Counted from the stretch's first letter, positions 34,847-46,755 are shown. The stretch is DNA of 64,000 nt from Drosophila miranda (GCF_003369915.1 NW_022881603.1:34965522-35029521); one strand, 5' to 3'. Numbers and translations are program-made. Notes: generated by a model not told the origin, from the sequence alone.

Positions 34847-35951
34847 CGAGGGGGAACGTTGTGAGTTGCTGCGGACACCGCAACTCTACGGTTATACCCG
34901 ATACTAAGTCAGTATGGTTCTCCTCCGGCAGACGCCGCGAATATTAAACGACACGACAAAGAGTGCGTGCGAGAGAGACAGAAAATCAGTCTGAGCGTGA
35001 CGTCGGGCGCTGCGTAGCCACTGCAAGTTGATTTGTTCCTATTGGCTATAAAAATGATCTGATCTGATCCAGATTCAGCAATCTGATAGATATGGTCATT
35101 ATCTATGATTCTGCGTTTTTAGTTTTCTCGAATGTGCAATATTGTGGATGCAACAGATTTTCGTCCTTTGTGTGGGCGGAAGGGGGTGGGGCGAAATTTT
35201 GAGATACCCGTTTTATAGTAAGATCTAACAGGAGTGTGTATACCAAATTTGGTTACTCTAGCCTTAATAGTCTCTGAGATTTTTGAATATCCCCAGATTT
35301 TCGTCCTTTGCGGGGGCGGAAGGGGGTGTGGCGAAATTTTGAAACAAACTCGTCTCGGTCCGATATATTAGGAGTGTGGATACCAAATTTGGTTGCTCTA
35401 GCTTTTGTAGTCTCTGAGATCTAGGCGCTAATGTTTTACTCTAAGCAAAGCCGCCTATGCTACGTGTGTGTTAGAGAGAGACAGGGCGAGAAAAAATGAA
35501 ATTGTTTTCTTGATGCTGGCTATAATAATAATACGATCCAATTCAGATTCCGCAGTCTTAAAGATATGGTCATTCTCTACAATTCTACGTTTTTGGTTTT
35601 CCCATATCTTTAAAATTGTGGATGCCACAGATTTTCGTTCTTTGTGGGGGCGGAAGTGGGCGGGGCGAAGTTTTGAAATATTTTTGTAGCAGTGACATAT
35701 CACAGATGTCTGGATCCAAAACATCGTTGCTCTAGCTTTTAGTCTTTGAGCACTAGGCGCTGAAGGGGACGGACAGACGGACAGACGGACGGACGGACAG
35801 ACAGACAGGGCTCAATCGACTCGGCTATTGATGCTGATCAAGAATATATATACTTTATGGGGTCGGAAACGATTCCTTCTGGACGTTACACACATCCACT
35901 TTTACCAAAAATCTAATATACCCCAATACTCATTTTGAGTATCGGGTATAA
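34847..35951 (+). mobile_element. DINE-1-type element D5, full length
   Basis: It begins 'cgagggggaacg' and ends 'gagtatcgggtataa', in the space between the K5 3' flank and the A3 3' flank. The uninterrupted site 'ttttagtcctac' is seen at A2/K4. Confidence 0.9.
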
Positions 35952-36072
35952 AAAGAATATGTTTCTTCATGAAAGGGACATTTAATACGCTGCTACACCC
36001 TAAGACATAATGCAATTGACTTGAAGGGCGAACAGTAAATTTTGAAAACGTAGACAAATCAGCGGCAATAAA

Positions 36073-37262
36073 TCACGTGCGCTTCATCCATTTCATTGGC
36101 TTTTTATTTACCCGATCTAAACGCTTTTGTCTTGCCAGCAAAGCCTTCACCTCGTGGTCTAGTTGCAGCTGAGGGCTGGCGGACAGCTCTATGTAGTTGG
36201 GCACTGTGGAGGAACGCCTATCCATGCAGGCCTCCTGAAACTGTTGGACCAACTCTTCCGCTATGTTCCCTTGTGCGGACGTTGTCAGCAGATCGAAGGC
36301 CGTGCCTTTCAGCGCATCAAACTGTTTTTTTTTGTCTTGGCAGTGACCTGCCTTTGGATGATTTCCTTTTGGACAACAAGCGAGCTGATAGCATTTTGCA
36401 GGTCGTAGGGCTCAATAGTCTTGTGTGTGTCCTCAAGGAAGTTCCGCCTGCGCACTTCTATATGCATGCTCGGATTTGGACCCTTCGTTGCAGATAGTGG
36501 TTGCCGTTTCTTGTTTTGCACCGGCGACCATTTCGTCGGCGGCTTGGCCTTGCCGATATTGTCGGTCTTACGACGCGCGTAAGTGCGCTCCGGCGGCTTC
36601 ACCCGTATTGAGCTTCTCAGAGGTGGGCTTGCGTTCAAATTAGAGTTGGGTGTGCTCGACACACTCATCCTCGCGTCTGTGATGCTCAAAACTTCAGGCG
36701 GCAGAAGCGGAGGATGGGATTCTAAGCTGGAGTTCGAATAGGACTGGTTCACATGAAGAGATACGTCCTGTATCTCGGATTCGAATGGAATTGCTTGGCA
36801 ACGCGCTGGCTCTGGTGTCAGCTCAACGGTTTTGTCGGCAGCGCGGATTCGACGAATAGAAAGTGAAGTTGGAATTGCTTGGCAACGCGCTGGTTCTGGT
36901 GTCAGCTCAACGGTTTTGTTGGCAGATAGTGAAGTTGGAGTGCTCCTTGCCAGAGGTGGTGGTAGTGTAGACGAAATCATCCTCTTCGGTGCTCGCACCG
37001 GCGGACTGCTCACAGGTTGAACGGTCGGGTATGTGGTCAAGCTGGACTCACTGCAGCACCGTCTATTCAGCATAATGTTTTGGAGGGTGATCCGGTCTTT
37101 GACAATCTGCGGTATGAACAGCTCCGTGTCATACCCCGGGCACTCCACCATCACCACGGCCCTTCCCGACAGCAACTGAATTGTGAATGATAGCTCCGCC
37201 CGCGGACTTTTGCTCACCACCGCCGGCAACGACGGATTCGATTTTGGTGGTGTGGGTGCCAT
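36073..37262 (-). pseudogene. A3: unrecognised gene A, near intact, homopolymer frameshift
   Basis: The best copy of gene A: open from ATG 37262 through the 36-bp segment that A1 and A2 lost (encoding LNRRCCSESSLTTY) and the duplicated TVELTPEPARCQAIP blocks, up to residue 313. There an A run on the coding strand (T run at 36325-36333) replaces 'acagc', a net gain of 2 bp, and the frame ends early; the downstream frame continues to the ancestral TGA at 36073. Removing the gain would give about 395 codons. It has the same convergent arrangement with K5, separated by D5. No domain was recognised. Confidence 0.78.
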
Positions 37263-37492
37263 TGTAATGAATTAACGTACGCCTTCCGATGGGGATAATT
37301 TTTACCAAAATTAATATCAATGTTGTAGCAAACTATTTGTGTGATGGCTGTGTAAAAGAACGATGTAAGCAACTAGAAAGAACAACTAGAATGAAGTAAA
37401 ACAAACTGTGAACTTACTGGAATGTTTCCGACTTTTTTTTTTAAAATTATGATAAAATTTGAATTTGTTGGTCAAAAAAGGGAGGCTTCGAT

Positions 37493-39394
37493 CAAAGACT
37501 ATACAATACCAAGATGTCGCATGAGGAACAAATGCTTTTTATACCCGATACTCAAAATGAGTATTGGGGTATATTAGATTTGTGGTAAAAGTGGATGTGT
37601 GTAACGTCCAGAAGGAATCGTTTCCGACCCCATAAAGTATATATATTCTTGATCAGCATCAATAGCCGAGTCGATTGAGCCCTGTCTGTCTGTCCGTCCG
37701 TCCGTCTGTCCGTCTGTCCGTCCCCTTCAGCGCCTAGTGCTCAAAGACTATAAGAGCTAGAGCAACGATGTTTTGGATCCAGACATCTGTGATATGTCAC
37801 TGCTACAAAAATATTTCAAAACTTCGCCCCGCCCACTTCCGCCCCCACAAAGGACGAAAATCTGTGGCATCCACAATTTTAAAGATATGAGAAAACCAAA
37901 AACGTAGAATTGTAGAGAATGACCATATCTTTAAGACTGCGGAATCTGAATTGGATCGTATCATTATTATAGCCAGCATCAAGAAAACAATTTCATTTTT
38001 TCTCGCCCTGTCTCTCTCTAACACACACGTAGCATAGGCGGCTTTGCTTAGAGTAAAGCATTAGCGCCTAGATCTCAGAGACTACAAAAGCTAGAGCAAC
38101 CAAATTTGGTATCCACACTCCTAATATATCGGACCGAGACGAGGTTGTTTCAAAATTTCGCCACACCCCCTTCCGCCCCCGCAAAGGACGAAAATCTGGG
38201 GATATTCAAAAATCTCAGAGACTATTAAGGCTAGAGTAACCAAATTTGGTATACGCACTCCTGTTAGATCTTACTATAAAACGTGTATCTCAAAATTTCG
38301 CCCCACCCCCTTCCGCCCACACAAAGGACGAAAATCTGTTGCATCCACAATATTGCACATTCGAGAAAACTAAAAACGCAGAATCATAGATAATGACCAT
38401 ATCTATCAGATTGCTGAATCTGGATCAGATCGGATCATTTTTGTAGCCAAAAGCAAGAAATCAATTTTCAGTGGCTACGCAGCGCCCGACGTCACGCTCA
38501 GACTGATTTTCTTTCTCTCTCGCACGCACTCTTTGTCGTGTCGTTTAATATTAGCGGCGTCTGCCGGAGGAGAGCCCTACTGACTAAGTATCGGGTATAA
38601 CCGTAGAGTTGCGGTGTCCGCAGCAACTCACAACGTTCCCCCTCGTTCAATTTTCGTTTGACGCTTCATGGTACGGTCGCGCGGGGCTAGTACTTCAATT
38701 CTCTTTTACGCTACCTTCGCCTCCGAAGTGCTACTCGGCTTCGTCAATGCCTCAGTCAGCACGAGCTCTAGCCAACCCAGAAATATGCTTGTAGTTGTGT
38801 ATATGTGTGTATGTCCTAGGTCGGCACGGCCATAAACCGGTTTCGCCCGCAGCATATACGGCTTTTAGCTTCACACACAAGCGCACTGAAAGCATGTCAG
38901 TGCCTGCGTGCCGAAACCGTAGGGCAGCGTGGTCGCTGATGTCTTTGGCGCGGCACAGTGGGGACTCAGCCGAAATAGTCAAAAAATTGTATGAGTGCTT
39001 TAGATAAATTTAATGTACGCATCTAATAGAGAATTTGCCAATCGAATTTTCAAGATAGTTTTAGTTTAGGAGATATAAGCACTCAAAGTTTAACATTTTT
39101 TCAGTGTGCAAATATTTATTGACTAACTAACTAATTTAGCAAGCTGAGACGGCCAAAGGTCCCACTGTGCCGCTCCAAAGACATCGGCGATCCGCGAACA
39201 CCGCTTCGACGGTGAAGGCATTTCCGAACAGACGAAACCGAGGGGAAGCGGGGTCGCGGTAGAGACGAAGTACAGGCGAAAAGGGAATTGAAACCCCGCG
39301 CGCTCCATCGTACCATTTGGGTCCTAATGTTAGGACCCGCCATAGAACAGCTTTTTGGTCGCTCATGCAACATCTTGGTATTGTATAATCTTTG
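37493..39394. mobile_element. Long-inverted-repeat (foldback-like) DNA transposon FB1
   Basis: The outer ends CAAAGACTATACAATACCAA and its near-perfect inverse form about 33-bp termini, flanked by a 7-bp direct repeat 'cttcgat' (37486-37492, 39395-39401). Similarity continues inward, more degenerate, for over 300 bp (for example 'gatgtctttggcgcggcacagtg' at about 38938 against its inverse at about 39160), leaving a short AT-rich centre at 38990-39130. A DINE-1 (37539-38645) sits in the left arm. No transposase is present. A 7-bp duplication would suit P/1360-type or related DNA transposons; the superfamily is not settled. Confidence 0.8.
37539..38645 (-). mobile_element. DINE-1-type element D6, full length, inside FB1
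   Basis: Starts 'ttatacccgatactcaaaat' and ends with the hairpin and 'acgttccccctcg'. It is the ancestor or sister of D8, D10 and D12 at the same position in the other units. Confidence 0.9.
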
Positions 39395-39401
39395 CTTCGA
39401 T

Positions 39402-40391
39402 TGTGCTCAGTGATGGAATTTTTATAATTATTATAGGGTTGCAACATCAATAGTTACTAGGACTAGGACTCTATGACTAGTTTGTACTATCCTACTCGTA
39501 TTTTCTGTTTTAATTAAATTATCACCTATAAATTAAATATAAATGTAATGAAAACATATCGATAGTTAATGATATCGCACTATCGGCAGTCGATAGTACC
39601 ACTAACCATACAGTATATAGATGGCCAGTTCATACAACGAAAGCGTCACACACTGGCTAGCGCGTTCAGTACCTCAGAGTGACGTCATCATGAGAGAGAG
39701 AGCGCAGAGAGAACATTTTTGCATGTGTTAGTACACACGCAATATGTTTCGACAAAAATATGTGATTGTATGCTTTTTCAGATTTTTTTGAACTCTCTCA
39801 GGTCTGGTTCTGTTTTGCCACCAGCATGTTTTAGTGTAAGGGTGCACATGCATTCTCACGTACTTTGCGTGTGTGTGTTTAGTATTGCTGGCCGCTAGAA
39901 CTGAAATTTGAGTTTGGTTCTTCTTTTGGGTCTTTTGATGGACTGACCTACCGCCACAAAATAAATGAAGAATGGTACACTAGGGCGTGGGAAATGAAAT
40001 AAAAGCTGTTATTTGTTTGATTTATACCACAAAATATAAAATATTACAATAATATAATTACACATTTATTTCCTTATTTTAAACAGGTTTATTATAAATT
40101 ATAAAAATTATGCAAACGCCGTCGGTTCTCGACTTTTTTGTTTATTATAACTAAAACAATGATGTATCTAAATATACAATATAAGAAAAAATATATATAT
40201 ACTTAAATAAATATGCATAAATATAAATGGAATTGGTTTTACATATATGTATTTCAAATCAATTGTCAATCGCGCGCTTTCCGACGGGAATCCGCAAAGC
40301 AAAATTTAGATGCCGGTCGCACCTTGAATACTCTCATGGACAATACCCATAAATTTTCTAATTCAATTATAAAATATCTTATGTACATACA
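39402..40391 (-). promoter_or_regulatory. Upstream region of A3
   Basis: Matches the A1 and A2 upstream regions in reverse orientation, with TATCGATA at 39557-39564 and TGACGTCA at 39680-39687. FB1 separates it from the A3 start. Beyond about 40200 it is AT-rich with no identified gene. Confidence 0.55.
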
Positions 40392-40650
40392 TGTAGGAAA
40401 CGAAGGAAAGATAGAGATACAAAGCGGTCGTGTTTTCGTCGTGTCGTCGGGATAGAGCAGTAATCGGCTCTGAGAGAGCCGATAGCAAGAGAGAGAGATA
40501 GTCAGTTGTCAGTTCAGCCACGCATCAGACGTACACGCATATAATTATTCACAAACATACTTGTAAAACTTGGAGCTGTTATAATTTTAAGTCCAACATA
40601 CTTATTAAATAAATGTTACTCGTTGCCATCAAGCAACTTAAACTACTACA
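40392..40650 (+). repeat. LTR 1
   Basis: TGTAGGAAAC ... AACTACTACA, 259 bp, with a perfect small hairpin 'cggctctgagagagccg' and an AATAAA-type signal near the 3' end. It differs from the other LTRs by 'aaagatagagatacaaag' near its start. Confidence 0.92.
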
Positions 40651-41241
40651 AATTGGGGGCTCGTCCGAAAATAAGCCCAAGACAACAACATTTGCAAGTG
40701 AGATTTGTGCGTGTATTTGGAAATTTTGGCGAACACGAGGCTAGAGCTACAAGGAGACAAGCGGCACAGAGACGACAATCTGAGCGCGTTCGTTCCAAAG
40801 AGAGCAGAAGCGACAAAACGACGGCAGACGGCAGCAAACACAGCAAGAATCAAAACCTTCGTTGTTGTTGTTGTGCATTGCGTCTGAGAGGCTAGGCGGT
40901 CCCTAGAACAAGGACCGCGAAAAAATTAGAAAGGAAGTAGCTGAAAACATTGCACGGTTACAGCAGGAAAACAAGAAGAGTTTTGACTTAAAAAGGAAAC
41001 TAGATAGACAGTATGAGGTTAATGAGCTAGTAGCTATCAAGCGTACTCAGTATGGTACTGGATTAAAGCTAAAAGGAAAGTATCTAGGGCCGTATAAGGT
41101 GGTTAGGGTAAAGAATCATGGAAGGTACGAAGTCGAGAAGATTGGGGATACTGAGGGTCCCTATAAGACCTCTACAGTTTCAGAATATATGAAACCTTGG
41201 CTAGACCCATCCGAGGCGAATGGTCCGTCAGGACAGCCGAA
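40651..41241 (+). pseudogene. Internal segment 1: leader joined to pol C-terminus, gag deleted
   Basis: It begins with a primer site ('tgggggctcgtccg', tRNA-Pro-like) and leader, then jumps at about 40895 ('gaggctaggcggtccctag') into the C-terminal part of pol (KRTQYGTGLKLKGKYLGPYKV). Compared with segments 2 and 3 it has lost the second leader repeat and all of gag. It resembles an integrase C-terminal region; the stop lies inside LTR 2 at about 41304. Confidence 0.8.
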
Positions 41242-41500
41242 TGTAGGAAACGAAGGAAAGAGAGAGACACGAAGCGGTCGTGTTTTCGTCGTGTCGTCGG
41301 GATAGAGCAGTAATCGGCTCTGAGAGAGCCGATAGCAAGAGAGAGAGATAGTCAGTTGTCAGTTCAGCCACGCATCAGACGTACACGCATATAATTATTC
41401 ACAAACATACTTGTAAAACTTGGAGCTGTTATAATTTTAAGTCCAACATACTTATTAAATAAATGTTACTCGTTGCCATCAAGCAACTTAAACTACTACA
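41242..41500 (+). repeat. LTR 2
   Basis: 259 bp with the same termini as LTR 1; shared by internal segments 1 and 2. Confidence 0.92.
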
Positions 41501-41585
41501 AATTGGGGCTCGTCCGAAAATAAGCCCAAGACAACAACATTTGCAAGTGAGATTTGTGCGTGTATTTGGAAATTTTGGCGAACAC

Positions 41586-41878
41586 GAGGCTAGAGCTACA
41601 AGGAGACAAGCGGCACAGAGACGACAATCTGAGCGCGTTCGTTCCAAAGAGAGCAGAAGCGACAAAACGACGGCAGACGGCAGCAAACACAGCAAGAATC
41701 AAAACCTTCGTTGTTGTTGTTGTGCATTGCGTCTGAGAGGCTAGAGCTACAAGGAGACAAGCGGCACAGAGACGACAATCTGAGTGCGTTCGTTCCAAAG
41801 GAAGCAGAAGCGACAAAACGACGGCAGCAAACAGCAAGAATCAAAGAACATTGATTGTTGTTGTGTTGCACTGCGTCG
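41586..41878. repeat. Duplicated ~145-bp leader segment
   Basis: 'gaggctagagctacaaggagacaag ...' occurs twice in succession with later divergence. The same pair is in internal segment 3 (44163-44456). Confidence 0.8.
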
Positions 41879-42303
41879 GACGGAGACTACAACTACAAGA
41901 AAAGACAAGCAGCAGTTCATTTTGTAACAGCAGAAGCAGCGACGATTCGGGAAGCGACAACGAGTTACCGGCGAACGGCGAGAGCAAGGCAAGGCAACAA
42001 AGAGAGGACGGCAACAGCGACATCGACAGGCAAGCGAGATCTGGATGTGGTGGTGTGTGTGCGTCAAATTTGGAGTCTGGAAAGTTCTGCGCAGAAGCGA
42101 GAGTTAACAAGGGTAAACCCATAGTAAGGTGAGCGTTAACAGAGAAGCGATCGTTAACAGTGACGACTTTAAAGGCGTTTTCGAAATCGATGTTAACTGG
42201 AAAATTGTTAACAGGCCAGCAGTAATAAGGTTGTTTAAGTTGATTTAATTACATTTTCTTAGATATAAGCTAATATCAATTATTTTGTATTTAAATCGTC
42301 ACG

Positions 42304-43506
42304 ATGCAAGTTGAAGAGATAATGACACTGAGAGTCGCACATTTGCGAGAGAAGTTAAGAGAGCTTGCGTTGCAGACGACGGGACGAAAGCGCGATTTGC
42401 AAGATAGACTATTAATACATCACGGCTTTCCAGTTGAGGATGAAGAAGAGTCAGAGGATGAGTCCGTAGTAACAGCAGAGGATGATACCGTAGCAGTTCA
42501 ACCAGGTACGCGACAGGCAGAGTATAAATCTTGGTTTACGCGTAAAGACGTGAAAGGTAGTGTGTCACAATTTTCTGGTTCTAATAACCCCGACATCAAT
42601 CAATGGATAGAGGAATTAGAAGAATGCGCAGCTACTGTTCAATGGAGTCAATTACAATTATTCATTTATGCCAAGCAGTTGTTAGTTGGTGCAGCAAAAT
42701 CTTTCGTTCGTAGTTTGCGTGATATTCGTAACTGGAATTCGTTGAAGGCAACTCTGTTGGATGAGTTTAGTGTTAAACTGTCGTCCGTAGAAGTACATAG
42801 AATGTTGCAAAAGCGCCAGCAGAAAAAAGGAGAGTCGTTGCATGAGTTTTTGTATGCGTTAATGGAGATAGCCAAGCCAATTAAACTAGATGATGAGAGT
42901 TTAATCGAATATTTTGTGGATGGTATACCAGACGCTAGGGCAAGTAAGGCAATGCTGTACCAAGCTAGAAACTTAAAGGAGCTTAAATTTCAGATCGATG
43001 TTTACCAGAAAGCTAGAGGCGGATCCAAGCCGATGAGTAAGAATTGGCCGCTGAGTAATAAAAGTGAGAGTTCGGTGAAAGGGTCGATGGCAGAGAATTT
43101 TAGGAAATGTTTTAAGTGTGGAGACAAATCGCATTTGAGGAAAGATTGTCCCAAAAATGATTTTTGTTGTTTCAAATGTGGCCAACCAGGACACCGTGCT
43201 GCAAGCTGTAATGTCAAGGTCGAAACCGGACAAGAAAAGAGATCGAATACGAACATTATTCGAGATAAGGAAGTCGTCAATAAGCCGTCAGGTATTTTCA
43301 CTCCATCAGGTTTGGAATTAAAGGATATTAAGTACGCGAATTTGGTATTCCAAGGTTTGATTGATACTGGAGCAGATTTGTGTTTAATTCGCAGGAGGGT
43401 ATTTTTGAAATTTGGAAATCTTGAACTGATCGGCCAGGAGAAATGTTTAACAGATATTGGAAGAATCACTTATCGAAGAGTTGAACAAGGACCGCGAAAA
43501 AATTAG
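42304..43506 (+). pseudogene. Gag plus protease start, copy 1
   Basis: The 400-codon frame starts at ATG 42304. It contains an N-terminal SAP-like helix pair (LREKLRELALQTTGRKRDLQ), a retrotransposon gag domain (about residues 80-230, KSWFTRKDV ... VYQKARG), and two CCHC knuckles (CFKCGDKSHLRKDC, CFKCGQPGHRAASC) typical of nucleocapsid. It then runs into an aspartic protease start (GLIDTGADLCLIRRR). After about residue 385 it is fused by deletion to pol C-terminal DNA in another frame and stops at 43506. Gag itself looks intact, so the copy could in principle package RNA, but protease, RT, RNase H and integrase are missing. Confidence 0.88.
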
Positions 43507-43882
43507 AAAGGAAGTAGCTGAAAACATTGCACGGTTACAGCAGGAAAACAAGAAGAGTTTTGACTTAAAAAGGAAACTAGATAGACAGTATGAGGTTAAT
43601 GAGCTAGTAGCTATCAAGCGTACTCAGTATGGTACTGGATTAAAGCTAAAAGGAAAGTATCTAGGGCCGTATAAGGTGGTTAGGGTAAAGAATCATGGAA
43701 GGTACGAAGTCGAGAAGATTGGGGATACTGAGGGTCCCTATAAGACCTCTACAGTTTCAGAATATATGAAACCTTGGCTAGACCCATCCGAGGCGAATGG
43801 TCCGTCAGGACAGCCGAATGTAGGAAACGAAGGAAAGAGAGAGACACGAAGCGGTCGTGTTTTCGTCGTGTCGTCGGGATAG
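43457..43882 (+). pseudogene. Pol C-terminal remnant, copy 2
   Basis: An open segment overlapping the end of gag in another frame: EELNKDREKIRKEVAENIAR, then KRTQYGTGLKLKGKYLGPYKVV, resembling the end of a gypsy-type integrase. It ends inside LTR 3 with SGRVFVVSSG-stop, so the pol end overlaps the LTR. No start codon of its own is likely. Confidence 0.75.
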
Positions 43883-44077
43883 AGCAGTAATCGGCTCTGA
43901 GAGAGCCGATAGCAAGAGAGAGAGATAGTCAGTTGTCAGTTCAGCCACGCATCAGACGTACACGCATATAATTATTCACAAACATACTTGTAAAACTTGG
44001 AGCTGTTATAATTTTAAGTCCAACATACTTATTAAATAAATGTTACTCGTTGCCATCAAGCAACTTAAACTACTACA
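43819..44077 (+). repeat. LTR 3
   Basis: 259 bp; matches LTR 2 and LTR 4 essentially throughout by eye. Confidence 0.92.
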
Positions 44078-44881
44078 AATTGGGGGCTCGTCCGAAAATA
44101 AGCCCAAGACAACAACATTTGCAAGTGAGATTTGTGCGTGTATTTGGAAATTTTGGCGAACACGAGGCTAGAGCTACAAGGAGACAAGCGGCACAGAGAC
44201 GACAATCTGAGCGCGTTCGTTCCAAAGAGAGCAGAAGCGACAAAACGACGGCAGACGGCAGCAAACACAGCAAGAATCAAAACCTTCGTTGTTGTTGTTG
44301 TGCATTGCGTCTGAGAGGCTAGAGCTACAAGGAGACAAGCGGCACAGAGACGACAATCTGAGTGCGTTCGTTCCAAAGGAAGCAGAAGCGACAAAACGAC
44401 GGCAGCAAACAGCAAGAATCAAAGAACATTGATTGTTGTTGTGTTGCACTGCGTCGGACGGAGACTACAACTACAAGAAAAGACAAGCAGCAGTTCATTT
44501 TGTAACAGCAGAAGCAGCGACGATTCGGGAAGCGACAACGAGTTACCGGCGAACGGCGAGAGCAAGGCAAGGCAACAAAGAGAGGACGGCAACAGCGACA
44601 TCGACAGGCAAGCGAGATCTGGATGTGGTGGTGTGTGTGCGTCAAATTTGGAGTCTGGAAAGTTCTGCGCAGAAGCGAGAGTTAACAAGGGTAAACCCAT
44701 AGTAAGGTGAGCGTTAACAGAGAAGCGATCGTTAACAGTGACGACTTTAAAGGCGTTTTCGAAATCGATGTTAACTGGAAAATTGTTAACAGGCCAGCAG
44801 TAATAAGGTTGTTTAAGTTGATTTAATTACATTTTCTTAGATATAAGCTAATATCAATTATTTTGTATTTAAATCGTCACG

Positions 44882-46084
44882 ATGCAAGTTGAAGAGATAA
44901 TGACACTGAGAGTCGCACATTTGCGAGAGAAGTTAAGAGAGCTTGCGTTGCAGACGACGGGACGAAAGCGCGATTTGCAAGATAGACTATTAATACATCA
45001 CGGCTTTCCAGTTGAGGATGAAGAAGAGTCAGAGGATGAGTCCGTAGTAACAGCAGAGGATGATACCGTAGCAGTTCAACCAGGTACGCGACAGGCAGAG
45101 TATAAATCTTGGTTTACGCGTAAAGACGTGGAAGGTAGTGTGTCACAATTTTCTGGTTCTAATAACCCCGACATCAATCAATGGATAGAGGAATTAGAAG
45201 AATGCGCAGCTACTGTTCAATGGAGTCAATTACAATTATTCATTTATGCCAAGCAGTTGTTAGTTGGTGCAGCAAAATCTTTCGTTCGTAGTTTGCGTGA
45301 TATTCGTAACTGGAATTCGTTGAAGGCAACTCTGTTGGATGAGTTTAGTGTTAAACTGTCGTCCGTAGAAGTACATAGAATGTTGCAAAAGCGCCAGCAG
45401 AAAAAAGGAGAGTCGTTGCATGAGTTTTTGTATGCGTTAATGGAGATAGCCAAGCCAATTAAACTAGATGATGAGAGTTTAATCGAATATTTTGTGGATG
45501 GTATACCAGACGCTAGGGCAAGTAAGGCAATGCTGTACCAAGCTAGAAACTTAAAGGAGCTTAAATTTCAGATCGATGTTTACCAGAAAGCTAGAGGCGG
45601 ATCCAAGCCGATGAGTAAGAATTGGCCGCTGAGTAATAAAAGTGAGAGTTCGGTGAAAGGGTCGATGGCAGAGAATTTTAGGAAATGTTTGAAGTGTGGA
45701 GACAAATCGCATTTGAGGAAAGATTGTCCCAAAAATGATTTTTGTTGTTTCAAATGTGGCCAACCAGGACACCGTGCTGCAAGCTGTAATGTCAAGGTCG
45801 AAACCGATTGTGAAAAGAGATCGAATACGAACATTATTCGAGATAAGGAAGTCGTCAATAAGCCGTCAGGTATTTTCACTCCATCAGGTTTGGAATTAAA
45901 GGATATTAAGTACGCGAATTTGGTATTCCAAGGATTGATTGATACTGGAGCAGATTTGTGTTTAATTCGCAGGAGGGTATTTTTGAAATTTGGAAATCTT
46001 GAACTGATCGGCCAGGAGAAATGTTTAACAGATATTGGAAGAATCACTTATCGAAGAGTTGAACAAGGACCGCGAAAAAATTAG
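44882..46084 (+). pseudogene. Gag plus protease start, copy 2
   Basis: Same organisation and length as the copy at 42304, with the same deletion joining protease to the pol end, so the deletion predates the duplication. Replacements seen: K to E in RKDVEGS, F to L in the first knuckle (CLKCGDKS), and GQ to DC after the second knuckle. Confidence 0.88.
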
Positions 46085-46460
46085 AAAGGAAGTAGCTGAA
46101 AACATTGCACGGTTACAGCAGGAAAACAAGAAGAGTTTTGACTTAAAAAGGAAACTAGATAGACAGTATGAGGTTAATGAGCTAGTAGCTATCAAGCGTA
46201 CTCAGTATGGTACTGGATTAAAGCTAAAAGGAAAGTATCTAGGGCCGTATAAGGTGGTTAGGGTAAAGAATCATGGAAGGTACGAAGTCGAGAAGATTGG
46301 GGATACTGAGGGTCCCTATAAGACCTCTACAGTTTCAGAATATATGAAACCTTGGCTAGACCCATCCGAGGCGAATGGTCCGTCAGGACAGCCGAATGTA
46401 GGAAACGAAGGAAAGAGAGAGACACGAAGCGGTCGTGTTTTCGTCGTGTCGTCGGGATAG
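46035..46460 (+). pseudogene. Pol C-terminal remnant, copy 3
   Basis: Same as the 43457 segment; it ends inside LTR 4. Confidence 0.75.
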
Positions 46461-46655
46461 AGCAGTAATCGGCTCTGAGAGAGCCGATAGCAAGAGAGAG
46501 AGATAGTCAGTTGTCAGTTCAGCCACGCATCAGACGTACACGCATATAATTATTCACAAACATACTTGTAAAACTTGGAGCTGTTATAATTTTAAGTCCA
46601 ACATACTTATTAAATAAATGTTACTCGTTGCCATCAAGCAACTTAAACTACTACA
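46397..46655 (+). repeat. LTR 4
   Basis: 259 bp; followed by the right target duplication 'taca'. Confidence 0.92.
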
Positions 46656-46755
46656 TACATATGTACATAAATATTAAAGTTTATTACATTCGTATATTTT
46701 ATTTTGATATATTTAATCGGCATTTCGAGACAAAGTCTCACAAATTCAATTTAAA

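Larger units (their letters stand above)
40392..46655 (+). mobile_element. LTR retrotransposon array: LTR-int-LTR-int-LTR-int-LTR
   Basis: Four 259-bp LTRs alternate with three internal segments, all in one orientation and bounded once by the 4-bp duplication 'taca' (40388-40391 and 46656-46659). Homologous sites at about 51710, 56290 and 60880 in the other units are empty. The internal segments lack most of pol. Sharing of LTRs between adjacent copies is the product expected of unequal LTR-LTR recombination, not of separate insertions. Confidence 0.92.

Noticed and set aside
35455..35724. Recurrent 60-90 codon frames in DINE-1 elements on both strands
   Set aside because: They recur only because the element is repeated; DINE-1 is non-coding.
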